A stretch of DNA of 6,598 bases from contig CALMBJ010000195.1 in assembly GCA_937860175.1 (NCBI GenBank), positions 1 to 6,598 of the forward strand. Reading direction: 5' to 3'. How positions within the stretch are numbered: position 1 is the first letter of the stretch; each line of letters begins with the position of its first letter. Positions 4,843 through 6,598 of this stretch are shown here, in pieces. Below the pieces are notes generated by a model. It was not told the DNA's origin and did no database searches. It saw nothing but the letters and a program-made list of their open reading frames with translations. The DNA is from an uncultured Actinomycetes bacterium (lineage in GTDB: Bacteria; Actinomycetota; Actinomycetes; Nanopelagicales; Nanopelagicaceae). The position numbers and the translations under genes are program-made.

Positions 4843-5847
4843 ATGTCTTTCTGGCTGCGCACTCTGACCGCACTTGCGGTAGCTGCTGGGCTTTTGGCCC
4901 CAGTTGCAGCCAACGCTGCGCCGAGCTTGGCGCAGGTTCAGTCCAAGGTTCGACAGTTAGAGGAGGATGCAACCGCCGCCGCTGAAGGTGCCCAAGAGGC
5001 GAAGGTGAAGTTAGCAGCTCTTACTAAAACCCTTAATGGAATTAAAGCCAAGGCACAGATCCAGGGACAGACGGTAGATACTCTTCAAAAATCCTTAGGA
5101 AGCATCGCGGTAGAGCAGTACAAGAGCGGTGGCTTCGGGCAAAGCTTCGAGCTCTTGTTCTCTAGCGATCCAGCTCTCTATCTCTCATCGGCGGGAGCGT
5201 TAGATGCGATTACACGGCGCAAATCTGCCCAACTTCGTAAGTTTGAAACAGCCCAACAACGTTTGAATGCAACCACATTAACTGTCAATGACAAGGTGGC
5301 GTTAGTAGCGGCGACTCAAAAGAGGTTAGCGGCGCAATCTGCATTAGCAGCGAAAAAACTTGAGGAGGCAGAGAAGCTTCTCTCCAAGTTAAGTAAGGCT
5401 GAGCGAGAGCGGCTGGCTCGACTTGCAGAGGATGAGGAGAACGCCGATCAGGCCTCTTCACTTAAGGCGGCTAAGAGCGCCAGCGGTGTTTCAGGTCGCG
5501 CCGGAATCGCTTTGAAGTACGCGCTCAAGCAAATCGGTGATCGTTATGTCTTTGGTGCCTCAGGCATGACAACTTGGGATTGCTCGGGGCTAACCTTGCG
5601 CGCTTATCAAGCCGCTGGAGTCTCATTGCCTCACTCATCTGCTGCACAATCTCGTCTTGGCAAAAAGGTTTCTCTGAAATCTCTCAAACCTGGAGATCTC
5701 TTGTTCTACGGTCGCCCGGTATCGCATGTAGCTATTTATATGGGTGGCGGAAAGATGGTGCACGCTCCACGTAAAGGATCTCGTGTAAAGGTTGCAGCAA
5801 GTGGATCTTTGGGAAGAAAGCCATTGGTTGGAGCTCGTCGTTTCTAA
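4843..5847 (+). CDS. Secreted NlpC/P60 peptidoglycan endopeptidase with N-terminal coiled coil
   Basis: A 334-residue exported cell-wall hydrolase of the RipA/p60 type; such enzymes cut the peptide stems of peptidoglycan, often at the division septum. Residues 1-25 form a signal peptide (one Arg, hydrophobic core, ANA|AP cleavage site). Residues about 28-215 are an Ala/Lys/Glu-rich coiled coil, which in the family regulates or positions the enzyme. The NlpC/P60 domain occupies 217-334. Its catalytic Cys247 (DCSGL), His295 (SHVAIYMGG) and third residue His307 (VHAP) are all present, as is KPGDLLFY (282-289). ATG 4843 is chosen over ATG 4813 because it sits 7 nt after a strong -10 and begins a normal signal peptide. 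The 3' end overlaps the pimB start by 20 nt. From memory, Mycobacterium tuberculosis also has an NlpC/P60 gene (Rv2190c) close to pimB (Rv2188c), which supports a conserved envelope cluster. Confidence 0.93.
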   Translation: MSFWLRTLTALAVAAGLLAPVAANAAPSLAQVQSKVRQLEEDATAAAEGAQEAKVKLAALTKTLNGIKAKAQIQGQTVDTLQKSLGSIAVEQYKSGGFGQSFELLFSSDPALYLSSAGALDAITRRKSAQLRKFETAQQRLNATTLTVNDKVALVAATQKRLAAQSALAAKKLEEAEKLLSKLSKAERERLARLAEDEENADQASSLKAAKSASGVSGRAGIALKYALKQIGDRYVFGASGMTTWDCSGLTLRAYQAAGVSLPHSSAAQSRLGKKVSLKSLKPGDLLFYGRPVSHVAIYMGGGKMVHAPRKGSRVKVAASGSLGRKPLVGARRF

Positions 5848-6598
5848 TCCAATTCTCTTTGTCACCAATGACTTTGGCCCGCGTGCCGGGGGAATTGAAA
5901 CCTTTCTAATCGGGTTGATTGAACGCAGACCCTTTGGCTCAACAATTGTGTACACATCTGCTCAAGATGAGTCTGATTTATACGACCAACACTGGAAAGA
6001 AAAGTTTGGCGTTACGGTAATTCGGGATCGAGCAAAGATTTTGCTGCCAACTCCACGTGTTGCACGCAATCTCACTCAAATCATTAAAGCTAAACAGATT
6101 ACGGTCGCAGCTTTTGGAGCAGCGGCCCCTCTGGGATTGTTATCGGCCTCATTGAAAAGAGCGGGCGTTGAGAAAACCATAGCTCTTACCCATGGACATG
6201 AGGTGTGGTGGTCCAAGGTAATTCCCTTCAACCTTGCCATGCGTCGAATCGGTTCAACAGTTGATTCATTAACCTATTTAGGATCCTTTACTCAGAAAGC
6301 GATTTCACGCTGCCTTACAAAAAAGGCTAGCCAGCAGATGGTGAAGATCGCACCAGGAATAGATGTAGAGCACTTTTCACCACAAGACTCCTCAGAGTTG
6401 CGCAAAGAGTTGGGGATAGATGACAAGAAGGTGATTGTCTCGGTTGGGCGTCTTGTGCACCGAAAGGGCCAAGATCACTTAATCGAGTCGATGCCAGAAA
6501 TTCTCAAGCAGGTTCCCGACGCTCATCTTTTGTTGGTTGGTAAAGGACCTTACTTGGAACACCTGGCTAAATTGGTTGCCATTCATAAAGTTCAGAAC
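5828..6598 (+). CDS. pimB: GT4 mannosyltransferase, PimB-type (phosphatidylinositol mannoside synthesis), 3' partial
   Basis: The first 257 codons of a GT-B fold glycosyltransferase closely resembling actinobacterial PimB, which moves mannose from GDP-mannose to the 6-position of PIM1 on the inner face of the membrane. Family landmarks in order are VTNDFGPRAGGIETF (12-26; the glycine loop), FGAAAPLGLL (96-105), THGHEVWW (121-128), PGIDVEHF (176-183), and GRLVHRKGQD (207-216) with the donor-binding Arg208 and Lys213. The reading frame is open to the last base, and about a third of a typical 370-390-residue protein is missing. No ATG or GTG exists at the N-terminus. TTG at 5828 is the only usable start before the conserved strand, with a possible SD (GGGAAG, 5811-5816) upstream at a rather long distance. 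It overlaps the NlpC/P60 3' end by 20 nt, suggesting translational coupling. The precise acceptor is inferred from similarity. Confidence 0.88.
   Translation, partial: MELVVSNPILFVTNDFGPRAGGIETFLIGLIERRPFGSTIVYTSAQDESDLYDQHWKEKFGVTVIRDRAKILLPTPRVARNLTQIIKAKQITVAAFGAAAPLGLLSASLKRAGVEKTIALTHGHEVWWSKVIPFNLAMRRIGSTVDSLTYLGSFTQKAISRCLTKKASQQMVKIAPGIDVEHFSPQDSSELRKELGIDDKKVIVSVGRLVHRKGQDHLIESMPEILKQVPDAHLLLVGKGPYLEHLAKLVAIHKVQN

Noticed and set aside
1..6598. CRISPR array, tRNA or rRNA gene, prophage or defence island
   Set aside because: No regularly spaced palindromic repeats, no tRNA cloverleaf or rRNA motifs, and no phage or defence genes were seen; nearly all bases are in ordinary housekeeping or envelope genes.

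Overview
The window looks like a chromosomal contig from a streamlined, moderate-GC actinobacterium, most likely a freshwater planktonic lineage such as acI/Nanopelagicales. That placement is inference. It rests on an actinobacteria-restricted gene set (DUF3000 next to an HRDC-containing RNase D, a PimB-type mannosyltransferase after an NlpC/P60 hydrolase, a small CxxC protein), a base composition near half G+C by eye, very short intergenic spaces and apparently frequent leaderless genes. Bases 1-43 are not biological: they are the Illumina Nextera i5-side adapter ending in the Tn5 mosaic end. The real sequence begins at base 44, inside a gene.

Layout. On the minus strand, 44-3143 holds DUF3000, rnd (RNase D) and a 3'-truncated thiolase, in transcription order from right to left. 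DUF3000 and rnd are 2 nt apart. The thiolase follows after 97 nt and appears to have its own promoter, a leader with three 16-bp direct repeats, and a Shine-Dalgarno (SD) site. Divergent from DUF3000, across 61 nt, is a ten-helix EamA/DMT-type transporter (3205-4044, plus). It converges on a minimal RibD_C-type reductase (4041-4532, minus), and the two genes share four bases containing both stop codons. Across another 61-nt divergent spacer lies a 57-residue protein with two CxxC pairs (4594-4767, plus). Next come a secreted coiled-coil NlpC/P60 peptidoglycan hydrolase (4843-5847) and the 5' part of pimB (5828-6598, running off the end).

How it fits together. The left block combines fatty-acid beta-oxidation with an RNA-processing nuclease. 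The right block is cell-envelope work: septal or wall peptidoglycan hydrolysis and phosphatidylinositol mannoside synthesis, probably co-transcribed with a 20-nt overlap. The transporter and reductase are single genes between the two blocks.

The most consistent non-coding signal is promoter geometry. Five starts (DUF3000, EamA, RibD_C, CxxC protein, NlpC/P60) have a -10-like hexamer ending 6-7 nt before the start codon, with no usable SD, as expected for leaderless mRNAs. This decides the GTG starts and the NlpC start chosen here. No mobile element, CRISPR array, RNA gene or evident new defence or metabolic system was found, and no gene-free stretch exceeds 100 bases.
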